A stretch of 64,000 nucleotides of DNA. Source: Anaerovibrio slackiae (GTDB taxonomy: Bacteria > Bacillota > Negativicutes > Selenomonadales > Selenomonadaceae). Numbering within the stretch: position 1 is the first letter of the stretch; every line of letters starts with the position of its first letter. The translations under genes were made by a program, and so were the position numbers. Below are positions 55,792 to 64,000 of this stretch, piece after piece. The notes below the pieces were generated by a model. It was not told the DNA's origin, did not search any database, and saw only the letters and a program-made list of their open reading frames with translations. The DNA is taken from the NCBI RefSeq assembly GCF_009695585.1, contig NZ_VUNR01000012.1, positions 23,157 to 87,156 on the forward strand, read 5' to 3'.

Positions 55792-56472
55792 TCATTCTAT
55801 CAATGCCTTCAATTCACCCATCTCACGTTCCAGTGCCTCAATTCTTTTTCTATCAGGATTATTGCCCCTTTTCAGCCCTGCCAGCACCTTTCCCATGGAA
55901 TCAAGATTATTCTCCACATGCTCCCGGAACAAGGCCGGGCGTTTTTTCAGCAGCACCGGCCCCAGCAAAAGCTCCTGCCAGGAGGGCATATCAGCCTGTC
56001 CCGGCACCGCCCGGATAATCTGATACACCCTGCCATCAACCTTGGCCAATGCCTCATCCTCAATCCGCCACCCATGCTCATATAGCCAGCCCCTGAGAAG
56101 GGCATAGGCATTCTGGGGCTGCAAAACTGCGCATTTCAGCCCGGCAAAAACCTCCGGCTGCGCCGCCAGGATATCTGCAATCAGCTTGCCCCCCATACCG
56201 GCAATGCAAACAGTATCCACCTCGCCAGCAGCCACAGCCGCCAGCCCGTCCCCCTGCCGCACTTCTATCTCCTGCTCCATGCCGTTTTCCCGCAGGGTTC
56301 TGCGAGCCGCCTCGCAGGGACCACCGTTCTTGTCCGCCGCTATCACCCTGCGGCTGCCGTCACGCCTTTTCAGCTCCATGGCCAGATAGCCGTGGTCAGT
56401 GCCAATATCCGCCACTGCCGCGCCACTGCCCACAAAAGCCGCCACTGCTTCCAACCTGTCATCCAGCAACAT
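55792..56472 (-). CDS. trmK: tRNA (adenine22-N1)-methyltransferase TrmK
   Basis: 226 aa from the ATG (MLLDDRLEAVAAFVGSG) after AGGAGGTTTT; a longer frame would cross the rpoD terminator. SAM-binding VADIGTDHGYLAMEL, the catalytic region VDTVCIAGMGGKLIADIL and a C-terminal coiled coil (LKRGNNPDRKRIEALEREM). Confidence 0.95.
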   Translation of the reverse strand: MLLDDRLEAVAAFVGSGAAVADIGTDHGYLAMELKRRDGSRRVIAADKNGGPCEAARRTLRENGMEQEIEVRQGDGLAAVAAGEVDTVCIAGMGGKLIADILAAQPEVFAGLKCAVLQPQNAYALLRGWLYEHGWRIEDEALAKVDGRVYQIIRAVPGQADMPSWQELLLGPVLLKKRPALFREHVENNLDSMGKVLAGLKRGNNPDRKRIEALEREMGELKALIE

Positions 56473-56501
56473 AAAACCTCCTACATCACTCAGCACATAA
56501 A

Positions 56502-56530
56502 GAAAAAGAGTGTAAGACACCCTTACACTC
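56502..56530 (-). terminator. Terminator of dnaG-rpoD
   Basis: GAGTGTAAG (56508-56516) pairs with CTTACACTC (56522-56530), followed by TTTTT on the minus strand. It lies 12 nt past the rpoD stop. Confidence 0.88.
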
Positions 56531-56542
56531 CATAAATCACAA

Positions 56543-58060
56543 TCAATCCAGGAAATCCTTCAGCTTCTTGCTCCTGCTAGGATGCCGCAGCTTCCTGAGG
56601 GCCTTTGCCTCAATCTGACGGATGCGCTCCCTGGTCACGCCAAAGCTCTGGCCTACCTCCTCAAGGGTTCTCGCCCTGCCGTCCTTGATGCCGAAGCGCA
56701 GCTCCAGCACCATCTTCTCACGCTCCGTCAAGGTGGACAGCACATCCGTCAGCTGCTCCTTCAGCAACATGTAGGAAGCCGCCTCAGCCGGAGCCGGGGC
56801 ATCATGATCCTCGATAAAATCACCCAGATGGGAGTCCTCCTCCTCGCCGATAGGAGTCTCCAAAGAAACAGGCTCCTGGGCAATCTTCATGATTTCCCTT
56901 ACCCTTTCCACCGTAATCTCCATATCCTTGGCGATTTCCTCCGGGGTCGGTTCCCTGCCCAGCTGCTGCAAGAGCTGCCTGGACACCCGGATAAGCTTAT
57001 TGATAGTCTCAACCATGTGGACAGGAATACGGATCGTCCTGGCCTGATCCGCAATGGCCCTGGTAATGGCCTGCCTGATCCACCATGTAGCATAGGTACT
57101 GAACTTATAGCCCTTGGTGTAGTCAAACTTCTCCACGGCCTTGATCAGGCCCAGGTTGCCCTCCTGAATCAAATCCAGGAACAGCATGCCCCTGCCCACA
57201 TAACGCTTGGCAATGCTTACTACCAGGCGGAGATTGGCCTCTGCCAGTCGCTTCTGAGCCTCGGAGCCGTCATTAATGTCGGAGTTCAGCTGCTTCATTT
57301 CCTCCGCATCAATAGTCTTCAGCGGAATTTCCAGCTCCTCCAGATCGGCATTATACTGGCGATAGCTCTTGCTGTCATTTTCCTCCGGGTCATCCTTGAT
57401 GCCGTGCATCTCCCGCAGGGCCTTGACCATCTCATTGTCATCCCCCAGCATGGAGGTTGCCACCACGCTGTTATCCACCCCCAGCTTCCTTGCCAGCTTG
57501 CCCACGGTCAGAACCTTGCCAGGATTGCGCAGATATGCCTTTATGTACTTGTCAGCCCGGATGCGGCGCTCGGCACGGACGCCAGCCTCCATATCCGTGG
57601 CAAGATGGATTTCCTCCTCGGCAGTCAGAAGGGGCACCCGGCCGATTTCCTTCAGGTACATGCGCACCGGGTCATCAATATTGATGCCCTCCGGCACGCT
57701 GAAGTCCACATCCGTATCTACATCCTGCAGCTCCTCGTCCTTCTCCAGATCCTCCGGCGTAAGGTCTGCATCATCCGCAATCTCCACGCCCTTCTTGCCA
57801 AAATTCTCAAACAGAGCCTCAATCTCATCCGGGGAAATATCCTGCTTCTGCAGCGCCTCCACTACCTCACCGTAGGTCAGGGTGCCACCATTGCGCTTGC
57901 CCTTTTCCAGCAAATCCGCAATAATCATGCCGCTGCTCTGCTTCGCTTCACGAAGGCCGCTGTCCGCAGCCTCCTTTGCGGCTGCTGGCTTCTTGGCAGT
58001 CCTTCTGGCGGCAGCGCCTGTCTTAGAGCTCATCTTCTTTTTCTCCTTAACATCAGCCAT
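56543..58060 (-). CDS. rpoD: RNA polymerase primary sigma factor (SigA)
   Basis: 505 aa. After a basic Lys/Ala-rich N-terminal extension (about 1-45), region 1.2 begins [20 protein letters not shown]. Regions 2-4 follow: [40 protein letters not shown] and the region 4 [23 protein letters not shown]. It lies 50 nt after dnaG. Confidence 0.98.
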   Translation of the reverse strand: MADVKEKKKMSSKTGAAARRTAKKPAAAKEAADSGLREAKQSSGMIIADLLEKGKRNGGTLTYGEVVEALQKQDISPDEIEALFENFGKKGVEIADDADLTPEDLEKDEELQDVDTDVDFSVPEGINIDDPVRMYLKEIGRVPLLTAEEEIHLATDMEAGVRAERRIRADKYIKAYLRNPGKVLTVGKLARKLGVDNSVVATSMLGDDNEMVKALREMHGIKDDPEENDSKSYRQYNADLEELEIPLKTIDAEEMKQLNSDINDGSEAQKRLAEANLRLVVSIAKRYVGRGMLFLDLIQEGNLGLIKAVEKFDYTKGYKFSTYATWWIRQAITRAIADQARTIRIPVHMVETINKLIRVSRQLLQQLGREPTPEEIAKDMEITVERVREIMKIAQEPVSLETPIGEEEDSHLGDFIEDHDAPAPAEAASYMLLKEQLTDVLSTLTEREKMVLELRFGIKDGRARTLEEVGQSFGVTRERIRQIEAKALRKLRHPSRSKKLKDFLD

Positions 58061-58110
58061 CGAGCTTCCTCCCTTTCTCCAGCATCAGTAAATCTAAGCT
58101 AGCTATCACG

Positions 58111-59925
58111 TTATAATTCATCCATTTCATTTTTAATCTTCTGAAGCAGTGCCAGCTCCTCAATGTAGCCTTTCTGCCCCTCACGGCTGAGCCTGTCCGC
58201 CCTCAGGCGGTGCAGCTCAAACTGGCTGTGCAGGTAATGCTTCCGCAAAAGCCTGGCACAGTCCTCATACAGCCCCATCAAATCCTGCTGGGACTGCTCC
58301 TCCACCAGGGCACGGGACAGCTCCTCCACAGCCTGCTCCCCCAGGCTGCCAAACTGCATGACATCCGTAAACTCCTCACCCCGGTCAAGCATTTCCTTCA
58401 TATGGCGCAGGACAGAGCCCTGCACCTGGTCAGGCACAGCATCCAGCGGCACCATGCCGGCAAAATGCTCCAGCACCACCGGCTCCTGCCAGACTGCCCT
58501 CAGCACAACCCTGCCGGCACGCCTGCAAGCATCATCCGCCTGCCGCCTGGCAGGCCTTGCCGCACGCACCTGCTCCTGGGACTGAGACTGATAGCTGCCA
58601 TATCTGCCACGATGCTGGCGGTTCAATTCATTCATCAGCTCATTCTCAGCCACCCCCAGAATCTGGGCAGCCCTTGCCACATAGGCGTTTCTCTGTGCCA
58701 TATTCTTCAGCCCGGACAGCACCGGCAAAATCCTTGCCATGGCCTGCAGCCTGCTTTCCAGACTATTCAAATCCATATCCCTGACAATGTACTGCAGCTG
58801 GAACTCCACCATGGGCAAAGCTCCCTGGATGACCTTCTGGAACTCCTCCGCCCCATGCTTTCTGATAAATTCATCCGGATCCTTGCCATCTGGCATCTGC
58901 ACCACTTTTATCACGGCATTCTCCATCTCCCTTGCCACCTCAATGGCACGGAAAATGGCATTCTGCCCTGCCTCGTCACTGTCATAGCAAAAATAAATCT
59001 CAGGCGCGTACCGCAGCAGCTTCTTGCACTGCTCCCGGGTAAAGGCCGTCCCCAGGGATGCCACCACGTTCCTGATACCGGCGGCATACACAGAAATCAC
59101 GTCCATGTACCCCTCCACCACCAGGGCAAAGCCCGCCTTCTCAATATGGCGGTAAGCCTTGTCCAGGCCAAAGAGCAGCTGCCGCTTGTTAAAAAGGACA
59201 GTCTCCCTTGAGTTCAGGTACTTGGCCTGCTCCTGCTGGGAACTCTCAATAATCCTGCCCCCGAAGCCCACAACCCTGCCCCGGTCATCCCGGATAGGTA
59301 TCATCACCCGGTTCCTGAACCGGTCAAACAGGCCGCCTCTCTGCCTCTGCCGCGCCAGGTCGCACTCCACCAAAATTTCCGGGCTGATGCCCCGCTGCAG
59401 GAAGGCAGAGGAAAGCTTGTCCCAGGCATCCGGGGCAAACCCCAGGGAAAATTCCTTGATTGTCTCCTCGTCAATTCCCCGCTGGTGAAAATACGCCAGC
59501 CCTTTCTTACCGTATACGGTCATAGTAAGGCAATTGTGAAAGAAAGTCCCTGCCAGCTTGTTTACCTGCCGCATATCCTCGATATGCTTCTCCCGGGCAA
59601 TCTGCTCCGGAGTCTGCTCCCTGCGGGGCAGCGGTATGTTCAAATCCTCCGCCACCCTGGCCACGGCATCGTAGTAGGGGATATTCTCATACATGGAGAT
59701 AAACTTGAAGACATTCCCCCCGGCATGACAGCCGAAGCAGTAAAAGAAGCCATCATCAGGCTTTACCGAAAAGGAAGGCGTCTTCTCGTTGTGAAACGGG
59801 CAGCAGCCCCAGTACCTGTCACCCCTTTTTTTCAGGGACACATAGCCTGAGATAACCTTCACAATATCAGCAGAAGCCCGCACCTTGTCCACGAACTCCC
59901 TGGATATCATTCCACGCTCAGACAT
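58111..59925 (-). CDS. dnaG: DNA primase DnaG
   Basis: 604 aa. The zinc ribbon has CCPFHNEKTPSFSV and FYCFGCHAGGNVFKFI. The Toprim core includes VVEGYMDVISVYAAGI, SLGTAFTREQ and FCYDSDEAGQNA. The C-terminal helicase-interaction domain is variable. ATG follows GGAGGCGGTTCG. Confidence 0.97.
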   Translation of the reverse strand: MSERGMISREFVDKVRASADIVKVISGYVSLKKRGDRYWGCCPFHNEKTPSFSVKPDDGFFYCFGCHAGGNVFKFISMYENIPYYDAVARVAEDLNIPLPRREQTPEQIAREKHIEDMRQVNKLAGTFFHNCLTMTVYGKKGLAYFHQRGIDEETIKEFSLGFAPDAWDKLSSAFLQRGISPEILVECDLARQRQRGGLFDRFRNRVMIPIRDDRGRVVGFGGRIIESSQQEQAKYLNSRETVLFNKRQLLFGLDKAYRHIEKAGFALVVEGYMDVISVYAAGIRNVVASLGTAFTREQCKKLLRYAPEIYFCYDSDEAGQNAIFRAIEVAREMENAVIKVVQMPDGKDPDEFIRKHGAEEFQKVIQGALPMVEFQLQYIVRDMDLNSLESRLQAMARILPVLSGLKNMAQRNAYVARAAQILGVAENELMNELNRQHRGRYGSYQSQSQEQVRAARPARRQADDACRRAGRVVLRAVWQEPVVLEHFAGMVPLDAVPDQVQGSVLRHMKEMLDRGEEFTDVMQFGSLGEQAVEELSRALVEEQSQQDLMGLYEDCARLLRKHYLHSQFELHRLRADRLSREGQKGYIEELALLQKIKNEMDEL

Positions 59926-60064
59926 CGAACCGCCTCCGCCACCTTTCCGACTTGCACGCCTGCAAATTTTACAAATATGTTACTGCACTGACATATATTC
60001 TATAAAAATAGCCAAATTCCTCTTTTTTTGCAAAAAAACTTGCCGAAAAATTTGCCATTTTTTC

Positions 60065-60093
60065 ATTCTAATAGAAAAGTCACCATAAGTCAA
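60065..60093 (-). promoter_or_regulatory. Promoter of dnaG-rpoD
   Basis: TTGACT (60088-60093), a 17-nt spacer and TAGAAT (60065-60070), with about 140 nt of AT-rich leader. The 59926-60243 gap otherwise holds only the terminator at 60175 and a small CCGGAAT/ATTCCGG hairpin near 60139-60171. Confidence 0.8.
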
Positions 60094-60174
60094 CCAAAAT
60101 CTAACAAACATACTACCAATTCTACTGCAAAATGCACACCGGAATGACAGCAGCTGCCAAAATAATTCCGGACA

Positions 60175-60206
60175 GGAAAAAGGACTGCCGCCATGCAGCA
60201 GTCCCC
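60175..60206 (-). terminator. Terminator of the 69-aa gene
   Basis: GGACTGC (60182-60188) pairs with GCAGTCC (60198-60204), followed by TTTTT on the minus strand. Confidence 0.82.
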
Positions 60207-60243
60207 CATATAGCTTAGATAACCCTGTAAGTAAACCGGTAAA

Positions 60244-60453
60244 TTACTTTACAACCTGAGCCAGAGTAGCAGCTACGCTCTTGCTCATGATGTCAAGAGC
60301 AGTGTCAACAGCCTTCAGATACAACAGACCTGCATCAGAAACACCGCGGCCATTTGCTACAGCGTTCAGGTCGATGTATTCATGAGTAGGCAGCTTGCTG
60401 CGCTCCTCGGCGATTTTCTCCTTGAGAATCTGTTCGATTGCTTCCTGAGTCAT
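60244..60453 (-). CDS. 69-aa protein of unknown function
   Basis: A small soluble protein: a charged helical start (MTQEAIEQILKEKIAEERSK), a middle YIDLNAVANGRGVSDAGLLY and an amphipathic C-terminal helix VDTALDIMSKSVAATLAQVV. It has its own promoter and terminator and a GAGGGGAG ribosome-binding site, so it is a real single-gene unit between glyS and dnaG. I do not recognise the family. Confidence 0.8.
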   Translation of the reverse strand: MTQEAIEQILKEKIAEERSKLPTHEYIDLNAVANGRGVSDAGLLYLKAVDTALDIMSKSVAATLAQVVK

Positions 60454-60488
60454 TTTTCAATCTCCCCTCTACAACAAAAGTTTAGATA

Positions 60489-60517
60489 ATTATATCATAG
60501 ATTGCAATTATTGTGGA
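60489..60517 (-). promoter_or_regulatory. Promoter of the 69-aa gene
   Basis: An extended -10 (TGA-TATAAT, -10 at 60489-60494), a 17-nt spacer and a weak -35 TCCACA (60512-60517), just past the glyS stop codon. Confidence 0.65.
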
Positions 60518-60527
60518 GTAAAATTTT

Positions 60528-62585
60528 TTAAGCCAGCACAATTTTACTGAAATCAGCAATTTTGCATACAAGTGCATCAATCAGCTTCAAAAGGCCAAGG
60601 CGGTTATTCTTAATCTTCTCGTCCTTGTCCATAACCATAACGCCCTCGAAGAAAGCATCAATCGGTGCAGCTAAAGCGGACAGGCTGGCGATGGCGGCTG
60701 CGTAATCCTGGGTTGCCAGCTGGCTTTCTGCCTTCTCTGCCGCAGCCTGATAAGCACCATACAGCTCCTTCTCCACCTGCTCTGCAAAGGCGGCTTCATC
60801 CACGGAGGCAGCAGCCTCTGCCTTACGGGCAATATTACCGGTGCGGACAAAGGCCTGAATGGTCTTCTCCATATCCTGCTGCACTGCCTCGTTGACAGCA
60901 GCGGCACGGAGGGAAACACCATAGATATCGTCAATATCCACAAATACTGCATCCACCACGTCATAGCGGATACCTGCATCTGCCAGCACGTTCTTCAGGC
61001 GCAGCTTCATGAAGTCAGCCACATCAGCCTGCATTTTCTCCTGAGCCTTGCTGTCTGCAATCTTCAAAAGCTCCATGGCCTTTGCCACAAGGCCGCTAAG
61101 GGAAATGTGGTACTGAGCCTCCTTCAGCATGTTCACGATGCCAAGAGCCTGGCGGCGCAGGGCAAACGGATCCTGGGAGCCGGTAGGGAGCAGGCCGCGG
61201 CTGAAGGTAGCCACCAGATTGTCAATCTTGTCAGCCAAAGAAACGATGCGGCCGGCTACAGAAGCAGGCTGGGCATCACCGGCAAAGCGAGGCATGTAGT
61301 GCTCGTCAATGGCCTGTGCCACAGCGGCATTCTCACCATCCAAAAGGGCATACTCACGGCCCATAACCCCCTGCAGCTCGGTAAACTCAGTTACCATGCC
61401 GGTTACCAGGTCAGCCTTAGCCAGCTTGGCGGCACGGACAGCATCCGCCTTTTCCTGCTCAGATACCTGCAGCTCATCAGCAATGTAGGCAGCCAGTGCC
61501 TCCAAACGCTGTGCCTTGTCGTAGATGGAGCCAAGGCCTTCCTGGAACACCACTGTCTTCAGCTTGTCACCATGCTCCTCCAGTGATTTTTTCCTGTCCT
61601 CATCAAAGAAGAACTGGGCATCCTCCAGGCGGGCCCGGAGCACACGCTCATTGCCGTGCTGCACAGTCTCCAAAAAGTCGCTGCCGCCGTTACGGATAGT
61701 GATAAAGAGAGGCAGCAGCTGGCCGTCCTTCAGCACAGGGAAGTAACGCTGATGGTCACGCATCGGGGTAATAACCGCCTCGGCCGGGAGCTTCAGGTAC
61801 TTCTCGTCAAACTTGCCGCAGAGGGCAGTAGGATACTCTACCAGATAGAGAACCTCCTCCAGCAAATCCTCGTTGATTTCAGCCTTGCCGCCATTGGCCT
61901 CGGCAACCTGAGCAATCTGCTGCCTGATCATGTTGCAGCGCTTGTCCTGATCAACAATGACAAACTCTTTCTCGCAGGCTGCCTCATAATCATCAGCAGA
62001 AGCAATCTCAAAATCACCCTCGGACAGGAAGCGATGACCGCGGGAAACACGGCCTGACTTTACAGCCGCCACCTCAAAGTCAATCACATCCTCGCCATAC
62101 AGGCCCACCAGCCAGCGCAGCGGGCGGATAAACTTGTAATCGAGGTTTGCCCAGTGCATGTTGTTAGGGAAGCTCAAGCCGTTTACCAGGCCTGTCAGGG
62201 TATCCCCCAGAAGGTCACTGGTCTTGCCGCCCACCTCATGCACCATGGCATATACATAGCCGTCCTTGGTCACCAGGTCCTCTGCCTTGATACCCTGGCC
62301 CCGGGCAAAGCCCTGAGCAGCCTTGGTCGGATTGCCCTCTGCATCAAAGGCGATATTGACAGCCGGACCGCGGTTTTCCTTGGACAGATCAGCCTGCTGC
62401 TCCGCCAGCCCCTCCACAATCAGGGCAGTACGGCGCGGCGTGCCCAGAGTTCTGATATTCTTATATTCAAGGCGCAGGCCCTCAAAGGTCTTGGCCGCAT
62501 TTTCCTTCAGCTGGGACAGGATACCCGGCATTACATGAGCCGGAACCTCCTCAGTACCGATTTCCAATAATAAAGTCTTGCTCAT
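60528..62585 (-). CDS. glyS: Glycyl-tRNA synthetase beta subunit
   Basis: 685 aa. Together with GlyQ it forms the alpha2beta2 enzyme. LLLEIGTEEVPAHVMPGILS opens it; VLRARLEDAQFFFDEDRKKS and LPTGSQDPFALRRQALGIV are landmarks. An anticodon-binding-like region is C-terminal. It starts 3 nt after glyQ. Confidence 0.98.
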   Translation of the reverse strand: MSKTLLLEIGTEEVPAHVMPGILSQLKENAAKTFEGLRLEYKNIRTLGTPRRTALIVEGLAEQQADLSKENRGPAVNIAFDAEGNPTKAAQGFARGQGIKAEDLVTKDGYVYAMVHEVGGKTSDLLGDTLTGLVNGLSFPNNMHWANLDYKFIRPLRWLVGLYGEDVIDFEVAAVKSGRVSRGHRFLSEGDFEIASADDYEAACEKEFVIVDQDKRCNMIRQQIAQVAEANGGKAEINEDLLEEVLYLVEYPTALCGKFDEKYLKLPAEAVITPMRDHQRYFPVLKDGQLLPLFITIRNGGSDFLETVQHGNERVLRARLEDAQFFFDEDRKKSLEEHGDKLKTVVFQEGLGSIYDKAQRLEALAAYIADELQVSEQEKADAVRAAKLAKADLVTGMVTEFTELQGVMGREYALLDGENAAVAQAIDEHYMPRFAGDAQPASVAGRIVSLADKIDNLVATFSRGLLPTGSQDPFALRRQALGIVNMLKEAQYHISLSGLVAKAMELLKIADSKAQEKMQADVADFMKLRLKNVLADAGIRYDVVDAVFVDIDDIYGVSLRAAAVNEAVQQDMEKTIQAFVRTGNIARKAEAAASVDEAAFAEQVEKELYGAYQAAAEKAESQLATQDYAAAIASLSALAAPIDAFFEGVMVMDKDEKIKNNRLGLLKLIDALVCKIADFSKIVLA

Positions 62586-62588
62586 GTC

Positions 62589-63467
62589 TTATTTACTCCC
62601 CTTTCCCATCATCGGATAGCCAAGCTCCTCACGCTGCTTCAGATAGCACTGGGCACAGAGACGTGCCAGCTTCCTTACCCTGCCGATAAAGGCGGCACGC
62701 TCGGAAACGCTGATGGCACCGCGGGCATCCAGCAGGTTGAAGGCATGGGAGCACTTCAATACATAATCATAGGCAGGATGTACATAGCCCTTGTCAATAA
62801 CCCGGACAGCCTCCGCCTCATACTTGTCAAACAAATCAAAGAGCAGATCCGCATCGGACAAATCAAAGGCATAAGTTGACTGCTCAAACTCATTCTGATG
62901 GAAAACATCACCGTAGGTGTAGTCCCCTGTCCACTGAATGTCGTATACATTCTCTACGCCCTGAATGTACATGGCAAGGCGCTCCAGGCCGTAGGTAATC
63001 TCCACAGCCGTAGGCTTGATATCCTGGCTGCCCACCTGCTGGAAGTAGGTGAACTGGGTGATTTCCATGCCATCCAGCCATACCTCCCAGCCCAGGCCCC
63101 AGGCACCCAGAGTCGGGGACTCCCAGTTGTCCTCTACGAAGCGGATATCATGCTCCTTCGGATTGATGCCAAGGCGCTCCAGGGAAGCCAGGTAAAGCTC
63201 CTGAATGTTATCAGGGGACGGCTTCATGATGACCTGGAACTGATGATGCTGATACAGGCGGTTCGGGTTATCGCCATAGCGGCCGTCAGCCGGGCGGCGG
63301 GATGGCTCCACATAGGCCACGTTCCAAGGCTCAGGCCCCAATACGCGCAAAAAGGTAAACGGATTCATGGTACCGGCGCCCTTCTCTACATCATAAGGCT
63401 CGCCGAGAATACAGCCCTGCTCTGACCAGAACTGCTGCAATGCCAGGATGATTTCCTGAAATTTCAT
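62589..63467 (-). CDS. glyQ: Glycyl-tRNA synthetase alpha subunit
   Basis: 292 aa catalytic subunit. [20 protein letters not shown] and [20 protein letters not shown] are diagnostic class II segments. It is preceded by a T-box leader and followed by glyS. Confidence 0.98.
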   Translation of the reverse strand: MKFQEIILALQQFWSEQGCILGEPYDVEKGAGTMNPFTFLRVLGPEPWNVAYVEPSRRPADGRYGDNPNRLYQHHQFQVIMKPSPDNIQELYLASLERLGINPKEHDIRFVEDNWESPTLGAWGLGWEVWLDGMEITQFTYFQQVGSQDIKPTAVEITYGLERLAMYIQGVENVYDIQWTGDYTYGDVFHQNEFEQSTYAFDLSDADLLFDLFDKYEAEAVRVIDKGYVHPAYDYVLKCSHAFNLLDARGAISVSERAAFIGRVRKLARLCAQCYLKQREELGYPMMGKGSK

Positions 63468-63499
63468 AAATATAAACCTCCTCAGATGATGTTACAGTG

Positions 63500-63799
63500 C
63501 AAAAAAATACGCCCCTGTAACATTTTGATAAATGTTACAGGGACGAGCAAATACATCGCCAAACATCGGCTCATAAATACCAAAATATCAAAAGCCCAAT
63601 GCCTGCGCTAAACTCGCGGTTCCACCCTGCTTGAATAGAAAATATTTTCTACTCCGCCTCAATTGGATATACAATTTCGCTCCAAAGTGCCCTTCGCTTC
63701 CTGTGCAGGCTCTCACCCTCCCTGCTCGCTGCATGGCACAGACAGCCATCTACCTTGCCATCTGCCTGGAAGCTACTCCTCTTTATCATTGCTAGGTGA
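63500..63799 (-). ncRNA. T-box riboswitch leader of glyQS
   Basis: The conserved T-box AGGGTGGAACCGCG is on the minus strand (63619-63632). The terminator stem CCCTGTAACATTT/AAATGTTACAGGG is followed by a T-run (63501-63543). Stem I lies upstream, with a GGC candidate in AAGGGCACTT as specifier, unverified. Uncharged tRNA-Gly would favour antitermination. A short ORF in this stretch (63649-63840) is not a gene. Confidence 0.92.
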
Positions 63800-63828
63800 A
63801 GTCTATCAAAAAAAAAGGCATTTGTCAA
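63800..63828 (-). promoter_or_regulatory. Promoter of the glyQS T-box transcript
   Basis: TTGACA (63823-63828), a 17-nt spacer with a nine-T run, and TAGACT (63800-63805). Confidence 0.82.
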
Positions 63829-63848
63829 CCTAATATGCACTTTATCTT

Positions 63849-63960
63849 TTATTAGTGCAGGGGAGCTGTCAGAAAAATTTCAGTTTGTCGTAGTGCTTGA
63901 TTGTTACTTTTGCGATATATGTACGTTTTAATTATTAGTGCAGGGGAGCTGTCAGAAAAA
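63849..63960. repeat. 29-nt direct repeats flanking a repeat-element remnant
   Basis: Identical 29-nt sequences at 63849-63877 and 63932-63960 (each containing TGCAGGGGAGCTGTCAG) flank 54 nt. The first 34 or so nt of that interval match the terminus of elements B, C and D (TTTCAGTTTGTCGTAGTGC, then TTGTTACTT). One repeat lies in the 3' end of the gene at 63935-64000. It looks like an insertion with duplication of its target, or a collapsed copy. Confidence 0.8.
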
Positions 63961-64000
63961 CATCAGCAAATACTCCAATGGTCGGAGAGGCAATGCCAAT
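63935..64000 (-). CDS. 3' end of an unidentified gene (continues beyond window)
   Basis: The last 21 codons of an open frame, ending VFADVFLTAPLH and a TAA; the start is past the right edge. The segment is hydrophobic, like a membrane protein C-terminus. Too short to name. Confidence 0.5.
   Translation of the reverse strand: MGIASPTIGVFADVFLTAPLH

Noticed and set aside
63649..63840. 63-codon ORF upstream of glyQ
   Set aside because: It lies inside the T-box leader and its promoter; no ribosome-binding site fits, and the RNA structure explains the sequence.

Overview
The window looks like a flagellated, low-to-mid GC Firmicute of the Negativicutes type (Selenomonas, Anaerovibrio or a close relative). 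Firmicute control systems are present: CodY, a CIRCE operator with HrcA, a glycyl T-box and a c-di-AMP (ydaO) riboswitch. Most genes lie on the minus strand. Two long blocks keep the gene order known from Bacillus and Clostridia. Genus placement is inference from gene content and order only.

Block 1 (1-24.3 kb, read right to left): dprA-topA-trmFO-hslV-hslU-codY, then a flagellar operon flgB-flgC-fliE-fliF-fliG-fliH-fliI-fliJ-lytic transglycosylase-motE-like-fliK-flgD-flagellar operon protein-flgE-flbD-fliL-fliM-fliY. The operon runs off the left edge inside fliY. It encodes the rod base, MS ring, switch, export ATPase, hook cap, hook and hook-length control. xerC/codV, which usually sits between trmFO and hslV, is absent here.

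Middle (24.4-39.6 kb), more accessory: folB beside a stand-alone domain resembling the N-terminal extension of clostridial dihydropteroate synthases; a 25-codon orphan reading frame with its own promoter and terminator; an NlpC/P60 hydrolase under a ydaO riboswitch; rnpB (RNase P RNA) with a consensus promoter; a DUF4160-DUF2442 pair; two near-identical tandem ArsB/NhaD-type permeases; glnS with a small partner; an HD-domain protein; a Gfo/Idh/MocA oxidoreductase; and a mannose PTS (IIAB-IIC-IID) divergent from manA, which together would import mannose and isomerise mannose-6-phosphate to fructose-6-phosphate.

Block 2 (39.4-64 kb): glyQ-glyS (T-box), a 69-aa orphan, dnaG-rpoD-trmK-nif3-like, comEA-comEC-holA-hemW, hrcA-grpE-dnaK-dnaJ, prmA-rsmE-mtaB-HIT, rpsU. 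This is Bacillus-like order without rpsT and lepA. The last bases hold the 3' end of another minus-strand gene.

The most unusual content is a family of non-coding, palindromic repeats (six core copies plus one terminal remnant), mostly placed just downstream of stop codons. Each has a conserved GAAAAC/GTTTTC collar around an inner hairpin, while the outer stem differs in sequence between copies but stays self-complementary. Three copies sit inside larger elements; the isolated one is about 390 bp and is bounded by inverted ATTTCAGTTT termini. This covariation-like pattern suggests the structure is maintained, or that the elements are mobile hairpins. I find no transposase in the window.
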